This document shows, in pieces, positions 1 to 7,332 of a DNA stretch of 9,622 nucleotides. The stretch lies in assembly GCA_937907495.1 (NCBI GenBank), contig CALESS010000340.1, forward strand, positions 1 through 9,622, written 5' to 3'. A program made the translations under genes and the position numbers. The notes under the pieces are model-generated. The model was not told the origin of the DNA. It did no database searches and saw only the letters and a program-made list of their open reading frames with translations. The first letter of the stretch is position 1, and each line of letters begins with the position of its first letter. Origin of the DNA: an uncultured Anaerolineaceae bacterium (GTDB lineage Bacteria > Chloroflexota > Anaerolineae > Anaerolineales > Anaerolineaceae).

Positions 1-294
1 GCGGTGATCCCGCAGACCGGCCAGCACATGGTAGCTGTATTGCCAGACGGCCTCCGCCACGATGACCGGCGCATCAAGCGGGATAGACTGGAACACATCC
101 ATGCCCATGCGCTGGGATGAGATGAAGCCATGCTTTTCCAGCGGGTCATACGGGTGGCCGCGTTGAATGGTAACCCCTTCACTGGCAAAGGCCGCCACGA
201 TGCGGGCTTCCATGGCTTCCTGGGCGGGCCAGCAGATCTGGTTGGCGGAGAGCCGCAAGTCTCCGCTGGCAACGAGATAAGCAGTCGGATTCAT
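1..294 (-). CDS. L-fucose/L-arabinose isomerase-like protein, N-terminal part (runs off window)
   Basis: Partial gene: the first 98 codons are present and the frame is open to the window edge. The product begins MNPTAYLVASGDLRLSANQ and continues with a conserved-looking stretch containing GFISSQRMGMDVF and VIVAEAVWQYSYHVLAGLRDHR. I recognise this as the N-terminal domain style of the L-fucose/L-arabinose isomerase-like family (FucI-related), which interconverts aldoses and ketoses in the cytoplasm. The metal ligands and catalytic residues lie in the missing C-terminal part, so sugar specificity cannot be judged. The start is well supported: an AAGGAG ribosome-binding site lies 7 nt upstream, and the ATG overlaps the TGA of the upstream GH116 gene (ATGA), implying translational coupling. 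Placed last after transporter and glycosidase genes, it would process the sugar they release. The family call rests on recalled motif similarity, not on a search. Confidence 0.72.
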   Translation of the reverse strand, partial: MNPTAYLVASGDLRLSANQICWPAQEAMEARIVAAFASEGVTIQRGHPYDPLEKHGFISSQRMGMDVFQSIPLDAPVIVAEAVWQYSYHVLAGLRDHR

Positions 295-2828
295 AATTTT
301 TCTCCTTGCAAAGGAATGATGAGTTTTTCACCTGCCCGGGCCGTCAGACCGGGACGGAACAGCACAGATTGACCGCCGTGGGTGATTTGAAGTTCATCCA
401 CCTGCAACTCCCCGGCCCGCAGCCAGAGTTCAAATCGCTCCGGGTGCAAGGTGAAGGTTCCCCAGCCCGAGGCCGTTGAGAAAAAGCAGGTAAAGGGCAG
501 GGCATCCACCTGCGGTGCCAGGCTCATGCGGCGGGCGGGAGCTGAATAATGAAAGCCCGAGAGCGCAATTAACAAAGCATAACTGGACATGCTGCGGGCG
601 TAATAATTTCCGCACTCGTATTCGTTCCAAGGGTTGCGCACCCGGCCATTATAGCGCGCCCGCACCGCGCTCACCAACTCCAACCCCTCGGCAAGCATAC
701 CTTCGGCGATGAGATGAGAGGCCACCTGGTACTCAATACCCGCCCAGACCTCATCCGAATAGACAAAGGGCAGGGTGGGTTTTCCGCCGCGCGGCCAGCT
801 GCAAAGCAGCAAGCCGGGTTCATCCCCCAGGGCATAGCCGGGACGCTGCGGGTTGGCATGCAGCCACAGGCTGGGCTTATAGTTGTGCCGGTGAACTGCC
901 CGCAGGTGGCTGCGGATGGACTCTCTGTTTTGCGGGCTTTCCAGCCCGCACAGGCGCGCCAGCCAGGCGCCAAACACCCCATCGGAGAGGCATCCGGAGC
1001 CTACCTGGTATTTGGGACCCTCGCGTTGCAACAGGCGGGATTCTTCGCTATCATCCCCCGCCAGCCCGGCCAGGGTTTGCTGAAAGCTGGAATCCCGCAA
1101 CCCCCGGGTCATGATTTGCTGCTGGTAATATTCACCGTTGAACAGGCGCTGCTCGATCGCCTGCGTCCCGGTTTCTGCCAACCCGGCATAGAATGCGGCA
1201 GCCTGCAGCTCACCCATCTCGCCGGCCAGGGCGGCCATAGCCGCCAGCGCCCCCAGATAGAAGCTGGAACACAAGCCATCCGCTCCCCAGAACTCAATAT
1301 CATAGGTGTTGTGGTGCGGCTCTTCCACCAGCCCGCACTGGCGCGGGTCCCAAAGCTGGATGCAGAAATCCAGGCTGCGTTTTGCGAGCGGATACATGGC
1401 AGCCAGCCAGTCCCGGTCTCCGCTGATCTGCCACTCGCGGTACACTTTCATGATTCCGCCCAGTTGACCATCTGCCGCGGCATGGAAGTCGTGCGGGGTG
1501 GGCAGGCCGGGCGGCGCAGCCCGAAAGTTGATATGCCCCTGCTCGTTCATGGATTCTTCCAATTCCCGCCGGCGCAGGGTGCGTTCGAGGGCCGGGAAGA
1601 GATGCGGGATGGATTGAGCATAATTCCAGACGTGCGTGCAGCTTCCGGGACAGCAGCCTCGATCGCAAAAGCAGCCCTCCCAGCCCCACAGGTCGCCATC
1701 CGCATGGCGCAGCACGGTGGGGGATTTTAAAATCGCCAGGTTGGCAGAGACCGCATCCAAAACGACCGCCGGCAGGCTGGAGGAGAAGAGCGCATCATGG
1801 AAAGATTGGGTCTGGCGGCGTAATTCCGCATAATGCTCCCGGATGTAGAGTAAAACATCCCGCGCATCCTTCCAGCGGGTTGCGTAAAATGGCTGCCAGG
1901 CGGGTTGAAGCTCATCCACCATTTGGGACGGCCCGCCTCCGGCGGCGGCAGCCGGGCTGATGTTGGGGAAATACCAGCTTATCACCACCGGCAGGGTGAT
2001 GCTTGACCCGGCGGGCAGTTCACCCTTCACCAGGATGGAACCGCCCTGCCGGGAGGGCCTGGCACCCGCTTTCAGCCCGCCCGCTGCCTGGAAGCTGCCC
2101 GTCGAGACCTCCCGCCAGAGAGCAGAAATGGCATCGAACCACCCTCCGCTCAACCAACTCGCCTTAACCTGTGGTTCACCGCCCAGTACTCCCAATGCCG
2201 CACTGCCAAATGCCGAGGAACGCGGCGGGACTTCATTCCAGAAATGCACGCCCAGTCCGGGCAGCGGTTCACTGCGGGCACAATTCTCGGCGGCTTTTTG
2301 TGCCAGGTGCGAGAGGTGGTACGAAAACTCGTAAGCCACCGTCTGACCGGTCGGGTTGTGAAGCGTATATTCGAGGATGGCGCAGGGAATGCCCGAGTTG
2401 AGGTCATCCAGCGGGATGAAGGGATTGAATCCGGTGATTTTGACGCGCAAGGGCAGGTCTGGGTCGGAGAGTTCCACCCGCCCAAACGGATACTCGCCGC
2501 GGAAGGAACAGCGGCCGAAGCGCGGCAGACCCTCAAACCCGCCGCCGTTGTAGCCCTGGGATTTTAGACCCAGGTTGTAGATTTTCTCCGGCGGGAAGGG
2601 GCCTTCCATCAGGCGGGTCTGGTTGCCGGCAGGCAAATGCAGGATGGCAAAACCGGCATCCTGCGGCTGGTGGCGATCAGGTTCGGCAGAGGTGGCAGGA
2701 GCATGGCGGATGGAGAAATCTTGCAGACCGCCATAGCCATTCAGGCAGATACAGCCGGCCCCAATGCCGCCCAATGGCAGGGCGATTTGAAGCAGGTTTA
2801 AGCCGCGAAATGTACGTTGACCTGGCAT
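291..2828 (-). CDS. GH116-family glycoside hydrolase (glucosylceramidase/beta-glucosidase-like)
   Basis: An 845-residue protein with the two-domain plan of family GH116, whose members include beta-glucosidases, beta-xylosidases and human GBA2. Residues about 15-330 form the N-terminal beta domain, opening with LPLGGIGAG (17-25) and GGLQDF (33-38). Residues about 355-760 form the alpha/alpha barrel (DUF608), with CTHVWNYAQ (397-405), GLVEEPHHNTYDIEFWG (499-515), SDEVWAG (691-697) and NEYECGNYYARSM (735-747). By recalled alignment to GBA2 and TxGH116, E502 is the likely nucleophile and D692 the likely acid/base. About 80 further residues form a C-terminal beta-rich extension. No signal peptide is visible, so it is probably cytoplasmic, acting on imported oligosaccharide. 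It starts 12 bp after the second permease, with only a weak GAGA ribosome-binding site, and its stop overlaps the next start. Residues 386-397 hold five cysteines. Family certain enough; substrate unknown. Confidence 0.9.
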   Translation of the reverse strand: MPGQRTFRGLNLLQIALPLGGIGAGCICLNGYGGLQDFSIRHAPATSAEPDRHQPQDAGFAILHLPAGNQTRLMEGPFPPEKIYNLGLKSQGYNGGGFEGLPRFGRCSFRGEYPFGRVELSDPDLPLRVKITGFNPFIPLDDLNSGIPCAILEYTLHNPTGQTVAYEFSYHLSHLAQKAAENCARSEPLPGLGVHFWNEVPPRSSAFGSAALGVLGGEPQVKASWLSGGWFDAISALWREVSTGSFQAAGGLKAGARPSRQGGSILVKGELPAGSSITLPVVISWYFPNISPAAAAGGGPSQMVDELQPAWQPFYATRWKDARDVLLYIREHYAELRRQTQSFHDALFSSSLPAVVLDAVSANLAILKSPTVLRHADGDLWGWEGCFCDRGCCPGSCTHVWNYAQSIPHLFPALERTLRRRELEESMNEQGHINFRAAPPGLPTPHDFHAAADGQLGGIMKVYREWQISGDRDWLAAMYPLAKRSLDFCIQLWDPRQCGLVEEPHHNTYDIEFWGADGLCSSFYLGALAAMAALAGEMGELQAAAFYAGLAETGTQAIEQRLFNGEYYQQQIMTRGLRDSSFQQTLAGLAGDDSEESRLLQREGPKYQVGSGCLSDGVFGAWLARLCGLESPQNRESIRSHLRAVHRHNYKPSLWLHANPQRPGYALGDEPGLLLCSWPRGGKPTLPFVYSDEVWAGIEYQVASHLIAEGMLAEGLELVSAVRARYNGRVRNPWNEYECGNYYARSMSSYALLIALSGFHYSAPARRMSLAPQVDALPFTCFFSTASGWGTFTLHPERFELWLRAGELQVDELQITHGGQSVLFRPGLTARAGEKLIIPLQGEKL
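302..307 (-). promoter_or_regulatory. Ribosome-binding site of the isomerase-like gene
   Basis: AAGGAG on the minus strand, 7 nt before the ATG at 294-292. It lies inside the last codons of the GH116 gene and fixes the start of the isomerase-like gene at the overlapping ATGA. Confidence 0.7.
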
Positions 2829-2840
2829 AAGCGTTCTCTT

Positions 2841-3725
2841 TTAGCCTTTCACGGAACCAAGCTTGATGCCGGTGACAAAGAAGCGCTGCAGGAAGGGATA
2901 GATAACCATAATGGGGATCATGGCGATGAAAATTTGGGCTGCGCGGGTGGTGCGGTTACTGATCATGCGCAAGAGCGCCAGGTCGCGTTCGCTCATGAAG
3001 CGCGGGTCCGGGTTGATGATGACCGTCTGCAGGTAGCTCTGGAGAGGGTATTTTTCCGGGGAATTCATCAGGATGAGACCATCAAACCAGGAGTTCCAGT
3101 GGGAAACGGCCACGAACAAGGTCAGGGTTGCCAGGATGGGAATGGACATGGGGATCAGTACCTTGAAAAGAATTGTCCAATGACCGGCCCCATCCATGGC
3201 GGCGGCTTCCTCCAATTCACGAGGAATATTCCTGAAGGTATTGACGAGCAGGATGACGTTGAATACCGGCACTGCGCCGGGAATAATGAGTGCCCAGAAG
3301 CTGTCAATCAGGCCGGTCTGGCGCACCACCATGTAGAAAGGGATCAATCCGCCGGAGAAGAGGACCGTGATCAGGAAAAACCAGGCGAAAAAATCTCGCT
3401 GGCGGAATTTTTGGATGGGGCGGGAGAGTGGATACGCCACCAGGATGGTGAGAATCATGTTGACGGGCACCCCCACCAGCACTCGCTGAAGAGAAATTCC
3501 AAAAGACTTCATAAAAGCCGGGTTCTCCAGCACGAACCGGTAGGATTGGGTTGTGAATTCCACCGGCCAGATGGTGACCCTCCCACTGGCTGCCGCACCG
3601 GCGGAGGATAACGAGAGTGCCAGGGTGTGCAGGATCGGAAATGCGCACACCAGGGCGATGATCCCTAAAATTGCCAGGTTAAGGATGTTCTGCAAAAACG
3701 GAAGCCGGACGATTTTCTGGTTCAT
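2841..3725 (-). CDS. Carbohydrate ABC transporter permease, CUT1 type (YtcP-like)
   Basis: A 294-residue inner-membrane permease of the MalG/YtcP type. Six hydrophobic segments lie near residues 13-36, 76-100, 112-133, 142-162, 194-214 and 264-283. The cytoplasmic EAA loop that docks the ATPase is EAAAMDGAGHWTILFKVLIP (173-192). The C-terminus, RFFVTGIKLGSVKG, is typical of this subfamily. Its partner permease lies 15 bp upstream, and the two should form the heterodimeric channel. An AGGGAG ribosome-binding site (3733-3738) sits 7 nt before the ATG. Substrate is expected to be an oligosaccharide or glycoside, judging from the binding-protein type and the GH116 gene 12 bp downstream. No ATP-binding subunit is encoded in the window; CUT1 systems often share one encoded elsewhere. 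Confidence 0.93.
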   Translation of the reverse strand: MNQKIVRLPFLQNILNLAILGIIALVCAFPILHTLALSLSSAGAAASGRVTIWPVEFTTQSYRFVLENPAFMKSFGISLQRVLVGVPVNMILTILVAYPLSRPIQKFRQRDFFAWFFLITVLFSGGLIPFYMVVRQTGLIDSFWALIIPGAVPVFNVILLVNTFRNIPRELEEAAAMDGAGHWTILFKVLIPMSIPILATLTLFVAVSHWNSWFDGLILMNSPEKYPLQSYLQTVIINPDPRFMSERDLALLRMISNRTTRAAQIFIAMIPIMVIYPFLQRFFVTGIKLGSVKG

Positions 3726-3740
3726 GGAGAAGCTCCCTCG

Positions 3741-4643
3741 CTAGAAGATGCGGTAATCCGCAAATTTGGCAGCCAATTTGTAGGCAGTTCCGATCAGGAT
3801 CAGGGAAACCACCGATTTGAAAAGCCCGACTGCCGTAGCTATGCCATACTGATTATTAAGAATACCGGTGCGGTAAACCAGGGTATCAATAATATCCCCG
3901 GTGCGGTAAACCAGCGGACTGTAGAGGTTAAAGATCTGGTCAAAGCCCGCATTGAGGATATTCCCGAGCGAAAGAGTGGTAAGCATGATGATGGTGCCGG
4001 CAATTCCGGGCAGCGTGATGTAAAGGGTTTGTTTCCAGCGGCTGGCGCCATCCACCACGGCGGCTTCGTAAAGCGCCGGGTCAATATCCGTCAACGCGGA
4101 GAGGTAGACGATGGTGCCAAACCCAAAAGATTTCCAGACATCGGTCGCCACCATCGTCCAGGGGAAAACTTTGTCATTACCGAGGAAGAAGATGGGCTGA
4201 ATGCCAACCCAGCCCAACATCTGATTGACCACCCCATCCGAAGGGGAAAGGATATCAATGAATATGCCAGCCAGGATGACCCAGGATAAAAAGTGGGGCA
4301 AATAAATGATGGTCTGCACGGTGCGCTTGAAGGCATGTCCGGTGACGTTGTTGAGCATGAGGGCCACGGTTACCGGAACCAGGATGCCTGCGATGGTTTT
4401 CAACCCGGCGATAAATAGCGTATTCCAGAGCACCTGGAAGAAGGTGGGCATTTGCAGGACAAATATGAAGTTATCCCAGCCCACCCATGGAGAGCCGAAA
4501 ATTCCCTTGCCCGGTAAGACGCGCTGAAATGCCATCACGATCCCAACCATGGGGGTGTAAGAGTAGATCAACACCAGGACCACCGCCGGGGCCAGCATGA
4601 GGTAGAGAGGGATGTTTTGCCTGAAATTTCTGCGAGCCTGCAT
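3741..4643 (-). CDS. Carbohydrate ABC transporter permease, CUT1 type (LplB/YteP-like)
   Basis: A 300-residue permease, first of the membrane pair. Six hydrophobic segments lie near residues 12-33, 72-98, 110-130, 165-185, 212-233 and 268-289. The EAA loop is EAAVVDGASRWKQTLYITLP (193-212). The ending with DIIDTLVYRTG (250-260), ATAVGLFKSVV (269-279) and a terminal YRIF matches the LplB/YteP subfamily. An AAGGAG ribosome-binding site lies 6 nt before the ATG and sits in a small inverted repeat. The gene follows the binding-protein gene after 214 bp of hairpin-rich DNA, while the second permease follows closely. Within the gene, a 17-bp sequence is repeated exactly 33 bp apart (3865-3881 and 3898-3914), giving LVYRTG twice, at residues 244-249 and 255-260. 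Confidence 0.93.
   Translation of the reverse strand: MQARRNFRQNIPLYLMLAPAVVLVLIYSYTPMVGIVMAFQRVLPGKGIFGSPWVGWDNFIFVLQMPTFFQVLWNTLFIAGLKTIAGILVPVTVALMLNNVTGHAFKRTVQTIIYLPHFLSWVILAGIFIDILSPSDGVVNQMLGWVGIQPIFFLGNDKVFPWTMVATDVWKSFGFGTIVYLSALTDIDPALYEAAVVDGASRWKQTLYITLPGIAGTIIMLTTLSLGNILNAGFDQIFNLYSPLVYRTGDIIDTLVYRTGILNNQYGIATAVGLFKSVVSLILIGTAYKLAAKFADYRIF
3865..3914. repeat. 17-bp exact direct repeat inside the LplB-like permease gene
   Basis: CCGGTGCGGTAAACCAG on the plus strand occurs at 3865-3881 and again at 3898-3914, a 33-bp (11-codon) period. Both copies are in the same frame and encode LVYRTG on the minus strand. The copies use identical codons across the repeat. Confidence 0.8.
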
Positions 4644-4649
4644 GAAGGA

Positions 4650-4655
4650 CTCCTT
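4650..4655 (-). promoter_or_regulatory. Ribosome-binding site of the LplB-like permease, within a short inverted repeat
   Basis: AAGGAG on the minus strand, 6 nt before the ATG. The surrounding bases 4644-4656 read GAAGGACTCCTTC on the plus strand, so five bases either side of a 3-nt loop are complementary. In the transcript this could partly hide the ribosome-binding site, although the stem is short. Confidence 0.6.
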
Positions 4656-4697
4656 CTGGCGGGGAGAAAATCAAAACCATTCCCCATCCATTGTTGG

Positions 4698-4751
4698 GTG
4701 AATTTTCTGGCTGCGGCGTGTGAGGAGAGCGCTTTCCGCCAGAAAATTCAC
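4698..4751. repeat. Perfect inverted repeat, 14-bp arms, 26-nt spacer
   Basis: The left arm GTGAATTTTCTGGC (4698-4711) and the right arm GCCAGAAAATTCAC (4738-4751) are exact reverse complements, separated by 26 nt. The site lies between the binding-protein and permease genes, about 55 bp before the permease start. In the transcript it could form a stem-loop; as DNA it could be a dimeric protein-binding site. The central spacer carries a small AGCGCT palindrome (4728-4733). No uracil tract follows it in the direction of transcription, so it is not a standard terminator. Confidence 0.75.
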
Positions 4752-4778
4752 TTCCTTGAGCTGCGGGATAGATTTTTA

Positions 4779-4815
4779 CCTGCCGCCGGAACATACCTTG
4801 CGCTCCGGCGGCAGG
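4779..4815. repeat. Perfect GC-rich inverted repeat, 12-bp arms, 13-nt loop, after the binding-protein gene
   Basis: CCTGCCGCCGGA (4779-4790) and TCCGGCGGCAGG (4804-4815) are exact reverse complements. The structure begins about 43 nt after the stop of the binding-protein gene. On the minus strand it is followed by TAAAAATC rather than a T-run, so a classical intrinsic terminator is not supported. In sugar ABC operons such as malE-malF, a stem-loop after the binding-protein gene stabilises its mRNA and keeps its level above that of the permeases; a similar role is inferred here. Confidence 0.75.
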
Positions 4816-4857
4816 GTCGTCACCAATCCCGATTCCGTAGCTTTCGCCGGGAGTTGC

Positions 4858-6540
4858 CTAGGGATTATTCACAGCCCACTGGTTGACCTCGGCGGTGATC
4901 TCCGTGCCACCCAGCCTGTACCAATCTTCCACAAATTCATCGAACTTGCTGATGGGATCGCCCATGATAACCTTGATAATCATTTCCGACTCCATGGATT
5001 GCAGGGCGGGAAATTTGGTCGCCATGGTGGGGGTGGGCGGCCCGTAGAAGCGGTTCATCAAGCCTCGATCATCCAGAATCTGCTGAAGGATGGCGCTGGC
5101 GCCATTGGGACCATTGGTGGCAACCTCCACCCAGGCTTCCAGCACACCCTGTTCAAAATAAGCCTGGATGATGCGGTAACGCCACTGGGCTTCCAAATCC
5201 AGGCCGGAAGGATCATGTTTGGCAAGGGCTTCGCGCAGCGCATTGCCCGCCTTGATCGGGGCATTCGGCTCCCAAAGCTGGATCGGGGTGTACTTATACA
5301 GAACCACGTCCGGGGCATCCAGATCGCCCAGTAAAGTGTTGCGAACGGCCTCATCCTGGGAACCAACCAGGTTATCCGTCCAGAAATTCGCCATGCGGAT
5401 CAGGGCTTCGGGATGCTCATAACCGTTGCGAATGACCAGGTACGAGCCGATGGCGCTGTTGTACTGGCTCTTGGCCGGGGTGGCGTCAATGGAGGGGATG
5501 GGGAAGGCGGACCAGAAGGCGGTAGGGTTGTTTTGCTGGCTCAAGCTCAAGGGATGATAGGGATTCCACCAGACGCCGAATTCCATCCCACATTTACCCT
5601 GGGCGACGGTTTCATTAACCGCATTCACATCCTTGACGCCGAATTCCTGGTCCAATTCACCGCTGGCATACATCTTCTGCAAGGCGAGTAACGCATCCCG
5701 CATTTCCGGCTGAACGGATCCGTACACAACCGTTCCATCCCGCTCGAACCAGGCAGTGGGATAGGCGTGGTAGCCATTGAAGTACCCCTGCAAGTTGTAA
5801 GACGAGTTCCAGATGGATTTACTCACGCACAGGCCGATGGTATCTGCAACCCCGTTCCCATCCGGGTCATCCTGCATGAAACGGCGGGATATCTCTTGAA
5901 AATCTGCCATACTGACCGGAGCGGGTAGGCCGAGCTGATCCAGCCAATCCTGGCGCACCCAAAGCACAGAAGCATAAGCCACGGAGGCATCGGTCAGCGG
6001 CAGGCCGTACAGTTTGCCATCCACCATGGCCGATTTGAGAGCGATGGGGTCCTGGGTCATGATATCCCGGGTCTGCGGGGAAGCCTCATTTTCGTAGGCA
6101 GCGGTGAGATCGGCGAGCAAACCGGCTTCCTGGTAGAGAAGAAATTGATCTGCCGTGACGCGGAACATATCCGGGATATCCCCCGAATTGACCGACAGAC
6201 TCAGCTTTTGATTGTACATGGAGCTGTCCACCACCCAGTCATACGATAGCCGGATTCCCAGCAGTTCAGCGTAGGCGCGGGTCCAGACGTTGTTCTGGAT
6301 ATCGGTTCCATCGAGGAACTTCACCGTGGCATCCACATTGATGACGGAATGCATCTCAATCGGTGGATCATAAGGGGCGGGAGCCACCAGCTTTAACCCG
6401 CTGAACGAGTTTCCGCCGGGGGTGGTTTCACTGGAGGCAGGTTCCTCGGTGGCTTTGGCGCAAGCCCCCAGCAACAGGCTGGCGAGTATGACCGAGATGA
6501 GGATCAAATGCAATGAGGTTTTACCAGAAACGGCTTTCAT
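4858..6540 (-). CDS. Extracellular solute-binding lipoprotein (family 1, LplA/YtcQ-like)
   Basis: A 560-residue substrate-binding lipoprotein of a carbohydrate ABC importer. The N-terminus has a lysine-containing start, a hydrophobic stretch (10-25) and the lipobox LGAC with the lipidated cysteine at residue 27, followed by a polar linker (28-46). The mature part has features of oligosaccharide binders of the LplA type: SGDIPDMF (119-126), VDGKLYGLP (173-181), an aspartate-rich loop DDPDGNGVADTIGL (224-237) that resembles a calcium-binding loop, and a C-terminus FDEFVEDWYRLGGTEITAEVNQW. It should capture the substrate outside the membrane and pass it to the two downstream permeases. The start is secure: AAGGAG lies 7 nt upstream (6548-6553), and the ATG overlaps the stop of the preceding membrane-protein gene by 4 bp. 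The 214 bp after its stop contain two inverted repeats that may favour high levels of this protein. Confidence 0.94.
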   Translation of the reverse strand: MKAVSGKTSLHLILISVILASLLLGACAKATEEPASSETTPGGNSFSGLKLVAPAPYDPPIEMHSVINVDATVKFLDGTDIQNNVWTRAYAELLGIRLSYDWVVDSSMYNQKLSLSVNSGDIPDMFRVTADQFLLYQEAGLLADLTAAYENEASPQTRDIMTQDPIALKSAMVDGKLYGLPLTDASVAYASVLWVRQDWLDQLGLPAPVSMADFQEISRRFMQDDPDGNGVADTIGLCVSKSIWNSSYNLQGYFNGYHAYPTAWFERDGTVVYGSVQPEMRDALLALQKMYASGELDQEFGVKDVNAVNETVAQGKCGMEFGVWWNPYHPLSLSQQNNPTAFWSAFPIPSIDATPAKSQYNSAIGSYLVIRNGYEHPEALIRMANFWTDNLVGSQDEAVRNTLLGDLDAPDVVLYKYTPIQLWEPNAPIKAGNALREALAKHDPSGLDLEAQWRYRIIQAYFEQGVLEAWVEVATNGPNGASAILQQILDDRGLMNRFYGPPTPTMATKFPALQSMESEMIIKVIMGDPISKFDEFVEDWYRLGGTEITAEVNQWAVNNP

Positions 6541-7262
6541 TGGGTCACTCCTTGGGTTGTTGAAGTTTGCGAGGCTTCACCTGTTACCCGGCGGGCCTGG
6601 AAACGCTGGCTGAAAAAAGCCAGCAGCAACAGGCAAATCCCGGGCAGAATATAGCGCAGCTTGATCACCTGGGAACCGACTTCCATCATTCTTCCCACAG
6701 CGGGGTCACCGGGTTTGATGAGGAAGGCAAAGACGGTTACCAGGATGGGGAAGAAAGCCGTGCCCAGTACGATCAATATGGCAGCGAGCGATACCCAACG
6801 GCAATTGCGGGGAACGCGCGGACTGCTGGCCAGGATGATGAAAAAGATCGTCATCGGGAGGGCAAAAACAAGGGTGGCGAGTGCGCCGGCCACCACACTC
6901 CCGGCGGGAAGCTGCAGGTGAAGGGTATCGAAGAGCAGCGGCTCTGCCCGGGCGGTGAGAATGGGTGCAAAAGAGGCGAATATTCCAACGATGAAGGCTG
7001 CCCGCGCCCCATGCCGGGAAAGTACAATGCACCAGAGGAAGAGAACAAAAAATGCGATCCCGGTGATCAGGCCGCCCGTGGATTCAAAAGCGGCGATGCG
7101 AGTGCGAAGCTGGCCGGCTGTGATCAGGCCGCGCATCGCCTGGCTGGATGAAATACTCCACACCAGGGCGCTAGCCAGCCCGAACAGCGCCATCACCGCG
7201 CCGAGTAGAATGAGCGGGAGGTGCGACTGCTTCAATAAGGGTTGTTTCTCTTTTCTTTTCAT
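6537..7262 (-). CDS. Six-segment integral membrane protein of unknown function
   Basis: A 241-residue protein that I do not recognise. It has a lysine-rich N-terminus (MKRKEKQ) and about six hydrophobic segments near residues 16-37, 64-82, 88-104, 121-145, 157-182 and 203-219. A short basic patch follows the last segment (QRFQARR), then a polar tail rich in serine, threonine and glutamine. No EAA motif, nucleotide-binding motif or catalytic motif is visible, so it is not an obvious permease subunit. Positive charges at both ends suggest that both termini face the cytoplasm. An AAGGA ribosome-binding site lies 6 nt before the ATG (7269-7273). The stop overlaps the start of the binding-lipoprotein gene by 4 bp, which ties its expression to that gene and suggests a part in the transport system or in sensing the substrate. 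That role is only inferred. Confidence 0.8.
   Translation of the reverse strand: MKRKEKQPLLKQSHLPLILLGAVMALFGLASALVWSISSSQAMRGLITAGQLRTRIAAFESTGGLITGIAFFVLFLWCIVLSRHGARAAFIVGIFASFAPILTARAEPLLFDTLHLQLPAGSVVAGALATLVFALPMTIFFIILASSPRVPRNCRWVSLAAILIVLGTAFFPILVTVFAFLIKPGDPAVGRMMEVGSQVIKLRYILPGICLLLLAFFSQRFQARRVTGEASQTSTTQGVTQ
6548..6553 (-). promoter_or_regulatory. Ribosome-binding site of the solute-binding lipoprotein gene
   Basis: AAGGAG on the minus strand, 7 nt before the ATG at 6540-6538, lying within the final codons of the membrane-protein gene. It confirms the overlapping ATGA start. Confidence 0.7.
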
Positions 7263-7332
7263 GGTTTTTCCTTTTCCTCACTCCAGATCAATTTGGATAA
7301 CCTGCAAAAGCCGTTTAGCAATGGATGCCGGG

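Noticed and set aside
714..1730. 338-codon open frame on the plus strand
   Set aside because: It lies wholly antisense to the well-supported GH116 gene, and its translation shows no recognisable domain. Long antisense frames are expected opposite GC-rich coding sequence.
2817..3611. 264-codon open frame on the plus strand
   Set aside because: It is antisense to the permease gene; its histidine-, glutamate- and glycine-rich composition is that of a mirrored membrane protein.
4471..4794. 107-codon minus-strand frame across the 214-bp gap
   Set aside because: It runs out of frame into the permease gene, begins inside the GC-rich hairpin, lacks a good ribosome-binding site and has a low-complexity translation.
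4779..4815. The GC-rich hairpin as an intrinsic terminator
   Set aside because: The strand of transcription has TAAAAATC after the stem rather than a run of T, and the genes on both sides belong to one transporter.
7263..7332. Possible promoter in the 70-bp gap before the membrane-protein gene
   Set aside because: TTGCTA with a TATCCA-like box 16 bp away is a poor match at the second element, and nothing better was seen.
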